Shown: positions 42,711 to 50,884 of the stretch, in pieces
How the letters are laid out: each line of letters begins with the position of its first letter
Numbering within the stretch: position 1 is the first letter of the stretch
Assembly: GCF_003719305.1 (NCBI RefSeq)
Contig: NZ_RARC01000004.1
Span: forward strand, 124,001-188,000
Direction: 5' to 3'
Source of the DNA: Mycolicibacterium stellerae
GTDB taxonomy: Bacteria; Actinomycetota; Actinomycetes; Mycobacteriales; Mycobacteriaceae
Length of the DNA stretch: 64,000 bases
Made by a program: the position numbers and the translations under genes
The notes under the pieces: model-generated
Told to the model about the DNA's origin: nothing
What the model saw: only the letters and a program-made list of their open reading frames with translations
Database searches by the model: none

Positions 42711-43228
42711 CGGCCCTGCCGGGTCCGGTTCGCCAGATGGGTTACGTGGTAACCGATCTGGACCAGGCGATGGCCGGATGGCTGGAGCTCGGCGTCGGCC
42801 CCTGGTTCGTGATCCGCGGCCTGCCCCTGCGCGCCGACTATCGCGGCGAACCGTGTGAGACCACGCTGTCGCTCGCCTGCGCCAACAGCGGCGAGATGCA
42901 GATCGAGCTGATCCAGCAGTTGGATACCACGCCGAGCATCTTCACCGAGTTCCTCGCGGCCCATGGCCCAGGCTTACACCAGCTGGCTTACTGGACAACG
43001 GATTTCGCAGCCACGATGAGCGAGGTGAACAAGGCCCGCTGGCCAGTCGTGTGGTCTGGCGGCGAAGGCTACGGAGTGCGGTTCGCCTACGTCGAGCCAC
43101 CGAATGCGCCTGCGGCCGTCATCGAGATCTCCGAGCTCACCGAGGTAACGGCTGCGAACGCGATATTCATCCACGACGCCGCGGCTGAGTGGGACGGCAC
43201 GAACCCGATTCGGGTGCTTGGCGGCTAG
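42707..43228 (+). CDS. VOC superfamily protein (glyoxalase/dioxygenase fold)
   Basis: A 173-residue protein of the vicinal-oxygen-chelate fold with two beta-alpha-beta3 modules: VRQMGYVVTDLDQAMAGWLE and LHQLAYWTTDFAATMSEV. Potential metal ligands include His976-type residues (His in GPGLHQLAY) and Glu in EMQIELIQ. These pairs support lyase, isomerase or epimerase activity such as methylmalonyl-CoA epimerase. It ends the four-gene plus-strand operon and overlaps its predecessor by 4 bp. The substrate is unknown. Confidence 0.83.
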   Translation: MTALPGPVRQMGYVVTDLDQAMAGWLELGVGPWFVIRGLPLRADYRGEPCETTLSLACANSGEMQIELIQQLDTTPSIFTEFLAAHGPGLHQLAYWTTDFAATMSEVNKARWPVVWSGGEGYGVRFAYVEPPNAPAAVIEISELTEVTAANAIFIHDAAAEWDGTNPIRVLGG

Positions 43229-43248
43229 CCTTCTCAGCGCGAGGAGAC

Positions 43249-43965
43249 TTACTTGTCGCGCTTCATCACCTTGTCGGCGGCGGTCCAGTGCTCGTCAGAA
43301 ACCCACAACCGCGCAAAGGCGGAGACGGCCTCGGTGGTGGTGACGCCGCGCATCACGCGCTTGATCTCGCCCGCGGGACGGTGGGCCAGTGCCTTGGCGA
43401 TCTTGCGCGACTCGGCAGCGAAGGACTCGCGTGGGATCAGGTGGTCGACCAGCCCGCTGCGTTGCGCCTCCTGCGCGGTCAGGATCATGCCCGTACCCGC
43501 AAGAAGCAGGGCCTTGCTGAAGCCGACCAACGCGACGAGGCGCTCTGCGCCGCCCCACGCGGGCATGATCTCGAGCGTCACCTGGTTGAACCCGATCTTG
43601 ATGTCGTCGGCGGCCAGCCGGATGTCGGCCGCCACCGCCACCTCGGCGCCGCCGCCGAGCGCGTGCCCGTTCAGCGCCGCGATGGTCGGGCCGCTGAAGC
43701 CTGCGATGCGGTCGCAGATCGAGCGCATCCGCCATGCCATCGCGCCTGCCTCGCGTTCGGTACGAAGTGCGCTGAGCTCCTTGAGATCGCCACCCGAGAC
43801 GAATGCGCGATCGCCTGCGCCGGTGATGGCCAGTGCGGACGCCCCCTCGGCCCCGTCGAGCGCCTTGTCGAACTGGTCCATCGTCTCCAGTGAGATGGCA
43901 TTGCGGGCGTGCGGGCGGTCGATGGTGATGACCGCCAAACCCTCATCCATCTCCAGGTCGACCAC
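43249..43965 (-). CDS. Enoyl-CoA hydratase/isomerase family protein
   Basis: A 238-residue crotonase from GTG 43965, which has GGAGAA 6 nt upstream. An upstream ATG at 44016 (255 residues) would lie in a promoter/operator with a -10-like TATTCT, so I prefer the GTG. VSGGDLKELS is the first oxyanion loop, NGHALGGGAEVAVA the second, and NQVTLEIMPAWGG holds Glu in the catalytic region. It diverges from the acyl-CoA synthetase at 44047. General beta-oxidation role; substrate unknown. Confidence 0.88.
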   Translation of the reverse strand: MVDLEMDEGLAVITIDRPHARNAISLETMDQFDKALDGAEGASALAITGAGDRAFVSGGDLKELSALRTEREAGAMAWRMRSICDRIAGFSGPTIAALNGHALGGGAEVAVAADIRLAADDIKIGFNQVTLEIMPAWGGAERLVALVGFSKALLLAGTGMILTAQEAQRSGLVDHLIPRESFAAESRKIAKALAHRPAGEIKRVMRGVTTTEAVSAFARLWVSDEHWTAADKVMKRDK

Positions 43966-43992
43966 GAGTCGTTCTCCATCTGCGGCATTGGC

Positions 43993-44011
43993 ATTCTCTC
44001 TAGCGGAGAAT
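43993..44011. promoter_or_regulatory. Divergent operator-like pair ATTCTC-N7-GAGAAT
   Basis: Half-sites ATTCTC (43993-43998) and GAGAAT (44006-44011) face each other across TCTAGCG. On the minus strand TATTCT (44012-44007) reads as a -10 for the hydratase. The same half-site as at 1287 and 45584 is used, but in the opposite order. It lies between the divergent hydratase and acyl-CoA synthetase. Confidence 0.5.
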
Positions 44012-44046
44012 AGCATCACGACTGAACGGAGGTGCCTCGGCGCGCG

Positions 44047-45582
44047 ATGCGAAAAATCCCTGTAGAGCTGACCAAACGCTATGAGGACGAGGGGTGGTGG
44101 CGGCCCGAAACACTTGGCGATCTGATCGCCGACGGCCTTGCCGCCAGCCCGGCAACCGGCTTCGTCGTGCACTCGGCCGTGCGGCCCTTCGAGGGCACGT
44201 TCGCCGACGTCGAACTGCGGGCGCGCAGGCTGGCTGAGGGGCTGCGCCGGCGCGACGTCGGGCCGGGTGATGTGGTGGCGTTGCAGCTGCCGAACTGGAT
44301 GGAGGCCGCGGCGGCATTTTGGGCATCGGCGTTCCTCGGTGCGGTCGTGGTGCCGATCGTGCACTTCTACGGCCGGAAAGAACTGACCCACATCATGAAA
44401 ACCGCCCGGCCGAAGGTGTTCATCACCGCCGAGGAGTTCGGGCGGATGAAATACCAACCGGACCTGTGCGCGGACGTGCCGATCGTCGGGTTGGTCGGTA
44501 GCACATTCGACGAGTTGCTGGCCGATGAGCCGCTGGCGGGCACCATTCCCGCCGATCCGGCCAGCCCAGCGCTGATCGCCTTCACCTCGGGCACGACAAG
44601 CGACCCGAAGGGCGTCATCCACAGCCATCAGACGCTCGGCTTCGAGACCCGCCAGCTGCATGCGAACTACCCGCCGGACCGCGGAAGGCAGCTCACCGCA
44701 ACGCCCGTCGGTCACTTCATCGGCATGCTGGGCGCGTTTCTCATCCCGGTGCTCGAAGGCGCGGCGATCGATCTTGCCGACGTGTGGGATCCGGGCAACG
44801 TGCTCAAGCTCATCGAGACCCACGGCCTGTCGATCGGCGGCGGCCCGCCGTACTTCGTCACCAGCCTGATGGACCATCCCGACTGCACTCCCGAACACAT
44901 GGCGCACTTCAAAACCGTCGGCTTCGGCGGGTCGACGGTGCCCAACGCGGTCACCCGCAGGCTGGCCGACATGGGGATCTTCGTATTCCGGTCCTACGGA
45001 AGTTCCGAGCATCCGTCGATCACGGGATCGTGTCGCGATGCGCCAGAGGACAAGCGGCTCTACACCGACGGCAATGCCCGACCGGGGGTGGAGGTCCGGC
45101 TCGGGCCCGACGGCGAGATCTACAGTCGCGGACCCGATTTGTGCCTGGGCTACACCGACGACGCGTTGACGGAGCAGGCCTTCGACGACGACGGCTGGTA
45201 TCGCACCGGCGATGTCGGTGTGCTCGACGACGACGGGTACCTGACCATCACCGACCGCAAGGCCGACGTCATCATCCGCGGCGGTGAGAACATCAGCGCT
45301 CTCGAGGTCGAGGAGCTGCTGCTGACGATGCCCACCGTCGCGGAAGCCGTCGTGGTGTCCGCGCCCGACGCCAGGCTCGGCGAGCGCGCAGCCGCCGTCC
45401 TGCGGGTCAAGCCGGGGCAGAGCATGCCGACGATGGCCGAGGTGCACGAGCACTTCGCGCGGATCGGCGTTGCGAAGCAGAAATGGCCCGAGGAGTTACA
45501 TGAAGTCGACGACTACCCCCGCACCGCGAGCGGCAAGGTGCAGAAGTTTCTCGTGCGCCAGCACATTGCGTTGAGCAAGTAG
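44047..45582 (+). CDS. Acyl-CoA synthetase (AMP-forming, FadD/cyclohexanecarboxylate-CoA ligase-like)
   Basis: A 511-residue ATP-dependent acyl-CoA ligase. Motifs: FTSGTTSDPKG (P-loop, about 183-193), YGSSEHPS, YRTGDVG, the hinge TDRKADVIIRGGENIS and PRTASGKVQK with the adenylating Lys. The start may be GTG 44032 (+5 residues); ACGGAGG overlaps it. It makes acyl-adenylate then acyl-CoA from free acid. The repeated HFYGRKELTHIM segment is typical of cyclohexanecarboxylate-type ligases. It diverges from a hydratase and precedes an amidohydrolase. Confidence 0.9.
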   Translation: MRKIPVELTKRYEDEGWWRPETLGDLIADGLAASPATGFVVHSAVRPFEGTFADVELRARRLAEGLRRRDVGPGDVVALQLPNWMEAAAAFWASAFLGAVVVPIVHFYGRKELTHIMKTARPKVFITAEEFGRMKYQPDLCADVPIVGLVGSTFDELLADEPLAGTIPADPASPALIAFTSGTTSDPKGVIHSHQTLGFETRQLHANYPPDRGRQLTATPVGHFIGMLGAFLIPVLEGAAIDLADVWDPGNVLKLIETHGLSIGGGPPYFVTSLMDHPDCTPEHMAHFKTVGFGGSTVPNAVTRRLADMGIFVFRSYGSSEHPSITGSCRDAPEDKRLYTDGNARPGVEVRLGPDGEIYSRGPDLCLGYTDDALTEQAFDDDGWYRTGDVGVLDDDGYLTITDRKADVIIRGGENISALEVEELLLTMPTVAEAVVVSAPDARLGERAAAVLRVKPGQSMPTMAEVHEHFARIGVAKQKWPEELHEVDDYPRTASGKVQKFLVRQHIALSK

Positions 45583-45583
45583 T

Positions 45584-45598
45584 GAGAATAGGATTCTC
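45584..45598 (+). promoter_or_regulatory. Perfect 15-bp operator-like inverted repeat
   Basis: GAGAAT-AGG-ATTCTC, the second perfect copy of the repeat at 1287-1301, begins right after the stop of the preceding ligase (45582) and 23 bp before the next ATG. GATTCT in its right arm could be a -10 with TTGAGC (45571-45576) as a weak -35. It should give the amidohydrolase/ligase operon its own regulated promoter. Confidence 0.6.
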
Positions 45599-45620
45599 TC
45601 AAGACGATAAGGAGTGTTTC

Positions 45621-46811
45621 ATGGGGCAGCTTTCGCATCGCGTCGATATACCGTTTCCGCTGTTCGACGCGGACAACCACCTCTACGAGCCGCCGGAGGC
45701 GATGACCAAGTACCTACCCAAGGAGTACAAGGACGTCGTCCAGTACGTGGAGATCAACGGCCGCACGAAGATCGCGCTGAAGGGCCTGATCAGCAACTAC
45801 ATTCCCAACCCCACCTTCTCGGTGGTCGCAAGGCCCGGCGCCTGGGAGGAGTACTTCAAGTTCGGCAACCCCGACGGTAAGAGCAAGCGCGAGCTGTTCG
45901 GTGAGCCGATGAGGGCGATCCCGGCGTTTTTCGAGCCCGCTCCCCGCATCGAGAAGATGGACGAGCTGGGCATCGAGCGCTCGCTGATGTTCCCGACGCT
46001 GGCCAGCCTGATCGAGGAGCGCCTCAGCGACGACCCGGTCGCCATCCACGTCCTCATTCACGCGCTCAACCAGTGGCTCGACGAAGTGTGGGGCTTCAAC
46101 TACCAGAACCGCATCTTCACCACGCCGGTGATCACCCTGCCCATCGTCGAGAAGGCGATCGAGGAGCTGGAATGGTGTGTCAAGCGCGGTGCCCGCGCGA
46201 TTCTGATCCGCCCTGCGCCGGTGCCCGGCTTCCGCGGCCCGCGGTCGTTCGCGCTGCCCGAGTTCGACCCGTTCTGGGAGCGGTGCGTCGAGTACGACGT
46301 CTTCATCGGCATGCACTCGTCGGACAGCGGTTACTCTCGCTACACCTCCGAGTGGGACGGCGCCGCCCAGGAGATGCTGCCGTTCCAGACCAACGCCATG
46401 TCGATCCTCAACGAGTGGCGTCCGATCCAGGACGCGGTCGCCTCGTGGGTGATCCACGGCGCGCTCTTCCGGTTCCCGAAGCTGAAGGTGGGCATCGTCG
46501 AGGCCGGGTCGAAGTGGATGTTCCCGCTGCTGGACTCCATGGCCGAGGTGTGGAAGAAGGCTCCGGAAGCCTTCGCGGGCAACCCGATCGAGGAGATCAA
46601 GAACCGCATCTATGTCAGCCCGTTCTACGAGGAGGGCATCGACGATCTGATCAACCTGATCGGCGTTGACCAGGTGCTCTACGGATCCGACTGGCCGCAT
46701 CCTGAGGGTTTGGCAGAGCCGACCCACTACGTGACCGCGCTCGAGCACCTCTCACTGGAGGATCAGGCGAAGATCATGGGCGGCAACCTGGGCCGCCTAG
46801 TCACGGTGTGA
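45621..46811 (+). CDS. Amidohydrolase family protein (amidohydrolase_2 type)
   Basis: A 396-residue metal-dependent hydrolase with an intact site: DADNHLYEP (metal His20 region), IGMHSSDSGYS and LYGSDWPHPEG near residue 350, where the Asp is present, unlike the homologue at 2-1093. ATG 45621 follows AAGGAG (45609-45614). Members open rings or decarboxylate cyclic acids in degradation pathways. The operator directly upstream and the 4-bp overlap with the next CoA ligase define one operon. Substrate unknown. Confidence 0.9.
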   Translation: MGQLSHRVDIPFPLFDADNHLYEPPEAMTKYLPKEYKDVVQYVEINGRTKIALKGLISNYIPNPTFSVVARPGAWEEYFKFGNPDGKSKRELFGEPMRAIPAFFEPAPRIEKMDELGIERSLMFPTLASLIEERLSDDPVAIHVLIHALNQWLDEVWGFNYQNRIFTTPVITLPIVEKAIEELEWCVKRGARAILIRPAPVPGFRGPRSFALPEFDPFWERCVEYDVFIGMHSSDSGYSRYTSEWDGAAQEMLPFQTNAMSILNEWRPIQDAVASWVIHGALFRFPKLKVGIVEAGSKWMFPLLDSMAEVWKKAPEAFAGNPIEEIKNRIYVSPFYEEGIDDLINLIGVDQVLYGSDWPHPEGLAEPTHYVTALEHLSLEDQAKIMGGNLGRLVTV

Positions 46812-48271
46812 CGCGCGGCGACGGCCAACGCTGGCAGACCATCCCCGAGATGGTCCTGAGTGCGGCCGACCGCTTCGGCGATGCGGAGGCGGTCGTCGAC
46901 GGTCCGCTGCGGTTGTCCTTCGCCGAGGTCGTCGACCGGATTCGGTGCGCCGCAGGGGCATTCAGGGACCTCGGCATCGCCAAGGGGGAGCGGGTCGCCG
47001 TCTGGGCGCCCAACTCTGCGGAGTGGATGATCGCGGCGTTCGGTCTGCTCACCGCGGGCGGCGTGCTCGTTCCCGTCAACACGCGGTTCAAGGCGGAGGA
47101 GGCCGCCGACATCATCGGTCGCAGCGGCGCCAAGGCGGTACTGATCCAAAAGGGCTTCCTCGACCAGGACTACGCCGCCCCTTCGGGTGTGCCGGTGATC
47201 GATTTGAAGTCCGACTTCCTCTCCAGCGGTTCGCCTTTCGCGAACGAGGTGGGCGGCACCGACATCTCCGACATCATCTACACATCGGGCACCACCGGCA
47301 GGCCCAAAGGTGTGATGATGAATCACCGTCAGAACCTTCGCCTGTACGCCGAATGGTGTGAGCTGGCCGACCTGCGCGAAGGCGACCGCTATCTCATGAT
47401 CAACCCGTACTTCCACACCTTCGGGTTCAAGGCGGGGCTGATCGCGTCGTTCACCCGCGGCGCGACCATGGTTCCGGTTCCCGTGTTCGACGTCGACCGC
47501 GTAGTGGAACTGATTGCGGCCGAACAAATCACGATGCTGCCCGGGCCGCCCACGCTGTATCACTCACTGCTGGGCGTCGAGGACAAGAGCAAGCTGAAGA
47601 CGCTGCGGGCCGGGGTGACCGGGTCGGCGGACATTCCGGTCGAGCTGATCCGACGGGTGCACGAGGAGCTGCCGTTCCAGACGCTGGCGACCGGCTACGG
47701 CCTGACCGAAGCGGGCACCGTGACGCTGTCGCGGCCGGGCGACTCGTTCACCGATATCGCCACCACCGCGGGCGTGCCGTGCGACGGGGTAGAGGTGCGT
47801 ATCGCCGACGACGGCGAGGTGCTTGTCCGCGGCTACAGCGTCATGCAGGGTTATCTTGACGATCCGGTCGCCACAGCAGAAGCGATCGACGACGACGGCT
47901 GGCTGTACACCGGTGACCTCGGCAGGTTCAACGACGACGGCAGGCTGCTGATCGTGGGCCGCAAAAAGGACATGTTCATCGTCGGCGGCTTCAACGCCTA
48001 CCCCGCCGAGATCGAGGGTTTCCTGCTCGAGCATCCCGCTGTCGCGCAGGCGGCGGTCATCGGTGTGCCCGACGACCGCCTAGGACAGGTCGGCAAGGCA
48101 TTCGTGGTGCTCAAGGGTGGCCAGGGGGACACGTTGACGGCCGAAGAAGTCGTGTCGTGGAGCAGGGACCGGATGGCTGGTTTCAAGGTGCCGCGGTACG
48201 TAGAGTTTCTGGACGAGCTGCCGCTGAATGCGACAGGCAAAGTGATGAAGGACCAACTGATCGGGAGATAG
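46808..48271 (+). CDS. Acyl-CoA synthetase (AMP-forming, FadD3-like)
   Basis: A 487-residue AMP-forming ligase from GTG 46808, overlapping the amidohydrolase stop by 4 bp. Motifs: YTSGTTGRPKGVM (P-loop, about 158-170), GYGLTEAGT, YTGDLG, GRKKDMFIVGGFNAYP and PLNATGKVMK with the catalytic Lys. The length and compact N-terminus recall FadD3, which activates the steroid ring remnant, but close identity cannot be shown here. It would activate the acid released by the amidohydrolase. Confidence 0.9.
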   Translation: MTRGDGQRWQTIPEMVLSAADRFGDAEAVVDGPLRLSFAEVVDRIRCAAGAFRDLGIAKGERVAVWAPNSAEWMIAAFGLLTAGGVLVPVNTRFKAEEAADIIGRSGAKAVLIQKGFLDQDYAAPSGVPVIDLKSDFLSSGSPFANEVGGTDISDIIYTSGTTGRPKGVMMNHRQNLRLYAEWCELADLREGDRYLMINPYFHTFGFKAGLIASFTRGATMVPVPVFDVDRVVELIAAEQITMLPGPPTLYHSLLGVEDKSKLKTLRAGVTGSADIPVELIRRVHEELPFQTLATGYGLTEAGTVTLSRPGDSFTDIATTAGVPCDGVEVRIADDGEVLVRGYSVMQGYLDDPVATAEAIDDDGWLYTGDLGRFNDDGRLLIVGRKKDMFIVGGFNAYPAEIEGFLLEHPAVAQAAVIGVPDDRLGQVGKAFVVLKGGQGDTLTAEEVVSWSRDRMAGFKVPRYVEFLDELPLNATGKVMKDQLIGR

Positions 48272-48343
48272 CCCAAGCGCCCGCACAGCGCGTAAATAGC
48301 ATTTCCGCAGGACATGCTTAAAATTTGCCGCCTTGCGCATCAT

Positions 48344-48361
48344 GTATCGTCGCGGCGATAC
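48344..48361. promoter_or_regulatory. Inverted repeat GTATCG-N6-CGATAC upstream of Mce-associated gene
   Basis: Perfect 6-bp arms with a TCGCGG centre lie 55 bp upstream of the next start, in the 145-bp interval after the ligase. An ATTCTC half-site follows at 48379-48384. It could be an operator or a small terminator for the preceding operon. Confidence 0.4.
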
Positions 48362-48416
48362 CGAAATAGCAAACGCCATTCTCATTGAACAAAGTGCTTA
48401 CCGGACAGGAGGTTGC

Positions 48417-49289
48417 ATGCGGTCCCGGAAGCAAACTCCGCCGGAACTCAACGGCGACCACATCGACGACTCGGCTGAGGAGCCGGATTCGGCCGCCGTC
48501 GACGCGCTCGCCCTCGCGGAAGAGGCGGAGGCCGAGGCCGCAGAGGCCGAAGCCGCCGCTGCCGCTGCGCGTGCGCGAGCGAAAGCCCTGCGGCTGCGCC
48601 GGGAAGCCGAGGCCGAGGCCGCCAAGGCGGCAGAGACCGTCAAGGCGACAGAGACCGTCAAGGCGACAGAGACGGTCGCGCAGTCCGACGACGACACCGA
48701 GCAAGACGACGACGCAGACGAAGAAAATAAGGAAGGCGGCGCCGTCGCCGAGGAATCCGTGAAGGACTCCGCCGGCGCCGAGCGTCGAGGCGTGCGGATA
48801 CCGCTGCCGTCGTGGAAGGCTGTCGCGGCCGCACTGACCATCCTCATCATCGCCGCCCTGCTCGCCGTTTCCGGCTGGATGTTCATGGGTCACAAGAAGG
48901 CGCAGGCCGAGCAACAACGCAGGGCCGAGTTCGCGGCCGCCGCTCGGCAGTCCGTCGTGACGCTGATGTCGCTGGACTACAACAGGGCCAAGGAAGACGT
49001 TCAGCGCATCATCGACAACTCGACCGGCCAGTTCAAGACCGACTTCGAGAACACGAGAGACGATTTCGTCAAGGTGGCCACCGATTCCAAAGCGATCACC
49101 GAGACCAATGTGACCGCAACCGCCGTCGAGTCGATGACCAACGACACCGCGACCGTTCTCGTCGCGGCCACGTCGCGCGTCACCAACGCCGCGGGCGCCA
49201 AGCAGGAGCCCCGAGCGTGGCGGCTCAGCGTGGACCTGGCCCGAGACGGCGGACAGTTGAAGCTGGCGAAAGTTGAGTTCGTACCGTGA
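48417..49289 (+). CDS. Mce-associated membrane protein (Mam)
   Basis: A 290-residue protein with a cytoplasmic coiled-coil N-terminus (about 33-82, EAEAAEAEAAAAAARARAKA with three ETVKAT repeats), a membrane segment at 135-157 and a periplasmic C-terminal domain of the Mce-associated type (AEFAAAARQSVVTLMSLDY, ending LKLAKVEFVP). ATG 48417 follows AGGAGG. Mam proteins stabilise Mce complexes (OrfA/Mam4A type). It lies 17 kb from the mce operon, so it may serve that locus or another elsewhere. Confidence 0.9.
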   Translation: MRSRKQTPPELNGDHIDDSAEEPDSAAVDALALAEEAEAEAAEAEAAAAAARARAKALRLRREAEAEAAKAAETVKATETVKATETVAQSDDDTEQDDDADEENKEGGAVAEESVKDSAGAERRGVRIPLPSWKAVAAALTILIIAALLAVSGWMFMGHKKAQAEQQRRAEFAAAARQSVVTLMSLDYNRAKEDVQRIIDNSTGQFKTDFENTRDDFVKVATDSKAITETNVTATAVESMTNDTATVLVAATSRVTNAAGAKQEPRAWRLSVDLARDGGQLKLAKVEFVP

Positions 49290-49915
49290 GCGCTGAGCAG
49301 GACGCCCCCGACGTCGCTGTGACCGACAGCGACGAGCCCACGTCAACAGCCACCGAGGCAGAAGCCATCGAGACGGCAAAGGCGACGCCAAAGCCGAAAC
49401 GCGACCTGGTCGGCCGGGTCAGGCAGGGCGCCAGGAAGCAGTGGGCGACCATCGCGCTGGCGTTGGCGCTCGTCGCGGCCGCAGGCCTGGCGGCGTGGAC
49501 GTTCTTCTTCGTATACCAGCCGGACCGCGAGACCGACACCGCCGCCGCCGATTCCGCGATCAAGGCGGCATCCGACGGCACCGTCGCGCTGCTGTCGTAC
49601 TCGCCGGACAGCCTCGACAAGGACTTCGCGACCGCCAAGAGCAAGCTCACCGGCAGCTTCTTGTCCTACTACACCCAGTTCACCGAGCAGATCGTGGCGC
49701 CGGCGGCCAAGCAGAAAGCCGTGAAGACGGAGGCGGCGGTGGTCCGGGCCGCGGTTTCGGAGATTCACCCCGATACGGCAGTGGTTCTGGTGTTCATCAA
49801 CCAGACCACCGAAAGCAAGGACCGGCCCGACGCTAGCTTCATCAACAGCGCTGTGCGGGTCACCATGCAGAAGGTCGACGGCGGCTGGCTCATCTCGTCC
49901 TTCGACCCGGTGTAG
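49286..49915 (+). CDS. Mce-associated membrane protein (Mam)
   Basis: A 209-residue protein with an acidic N-terminus, basic stop before the membrane segment (53-76) and a periplasmic domain beginning DTAAADSAIKAASDGTVALL and ending VDGGWLISSFDPV. Homologous in layout to the preceding gene. GTG 49286 overlaps its predecessor's stop by 4 bp. The pair is equivalent to the two Mam genes that close many mce operons; here they form a detached unit. Confidence 0.9.
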   Translation: MSAEQDAPDVAVTDSDEPTSTATEAEAIETAKATPKPKRDLVGRVRQGARKQWATIALALALVAAAGLAAWTFFFVYQPDRETDTAAADSAIKAASDGTVALLSYSPDSLDKDFATAKSKLTGSFLSYYTQFTEQIVAPAAKQKAVKTEAAVVRAAVSEIHPDTAVVLVFINQTTESKDRPDASFINSAVRVTMQKVDGGWLISSFDPV

Positions 49916-49929
49916 CGCCGTGCGGGGCC

Positions 49930-50880
49930 GTGCTCGTCATTGACCTCGGCGACCCGCCGACCGGTTCGCCTGCCCCGACCGGGGTGGTCGTGGCGGTCGG
50001 ATCCACCGCCGACATCGCGTCACCGGCCGCCCAGCCGTGGGTCGAGCACGCCACCTTCGCCCTGACCGAGGACAAAGTCTCCGATCGACGGGTCATCACC
50101 GTCGCATCGGCGGCGGCCGCGGTCACAGAGCTGACCACCCGGTTCGAGATGTGGCCGCAGGCCGCGACCGTGTGCGACGAGGTATTGCGGTCGGTCGATC
50201 CGGCCGCGCCTGCGCTCGCGGGGGTGATCACGGAATCGCTCGCGTACTCGACGCTGCAGTCGGGTGGCGAGTTCGCGGCGTGGCTGCAGCAGCGCGGACC
50301 CGCAACGGCGCCGGTCTTGCCGGACCCTGTGGTGGCCGAGCGGGACGGCGACACGCTGCACATCCGGTTCAACAGGCAGGCGAGGCACAACGCCTTCTCC
50401 AACGATGCCCGTGCGGCGCTGCTCGAGGCACTCGACATTGCCCGTCACGACCCGTCGGTCGACGAGGTGATCCTGTCCGGCAACGGGCCGTCGTTCTGCA
50501 GCGGCGGCGACCTCGCCGAGTTCGGCTCGTTCACCGACCCGGCCAGCGCGCACATCGCACGCGTCCGGCACAGCCCGGCCCTGATCCTCGATGAACTCAC
50601 CGCGAGGCTCGGCATGCGCTGCCGCGCGCGGGTGCACGGCCAGGTGCTGGGCAGCGGGCTGGAGATGGCTGCATTCTGCGGCTGGGTGGAGGCGCACCGC
50701 GATTCGGTGCTCGGCCTGCCCGAGATGAGCCTCGGACTGATCCCCGGAGCGGGGGGAACCGTCAGCGTGCCGCGACGAATCGGCCGGTGGCGCACGGCGT
50801 ACCTGGTGATGTCCGGCCGCACGATCGACGCGCGCACCGCGCTCGACTGGGGTTTGGTAGATGCGATCGAATTGGCATAG
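49930..50880 (+). CDS. Enoyl-CoA hydratase family protein with rearranged domain order
   Basis: A 316-residue protein from GTG 49930. Residues about 135-316 are the front of a crotonase domain (IRFNRQARHNAFSND, FCSGGDLAEFG, VLGSGLEMAAFC, LIPGAGGTVSVPR, and LDWGLVDAIEL at the very end). The C-terminal helical part expected after that is missing. Instead, residues about 60-130 (MWPQAATVCDEVLRSVDP, ESLAYSTLQSGGEFAAWLQQ) resemble that missing part placed at the N-terminus. Trimerisation helices may therefore come from the other end. Followed 4 bp later by a CoA-transferase. Confidence 0.8.
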   Translation: MLVIDLGDPPTGSPAPTGVVVAVGSTADIASPAAQPWVEHATFALTEDKVSDRRVITVASAAAAVTELTTRFEMWPQAATVCDEVLRSVDPAAPALAGVITESLAYSTLQSGGEFAAWLQQRGPATAPVLPDPVVAERDGDTLHIRFNRQARHNAFSNDARAALLEALDIARHDPSVDEVILSGNGPSFCSGGDLAEFGSFTDPASAHIARVRHSPALILDELTARLGMRCRARVHGQVLGSGLEMAAFCGWVEAHRDSVLGLPEMSLGLIPGAGGTVSVPRRIGRWRTAYLVMSGRTIDARTALDWGLVDAIELA

Positions 50881-50884
50881 ACCG

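Noticed and set aside
43966..45453. Long minus-strand extension upstream of the hydratase at 43249
   Set aside because: The extra ~500 codons are antisense to the acyl-CoA synthetase and show no domain; a ribosome site supports GTG 43965.
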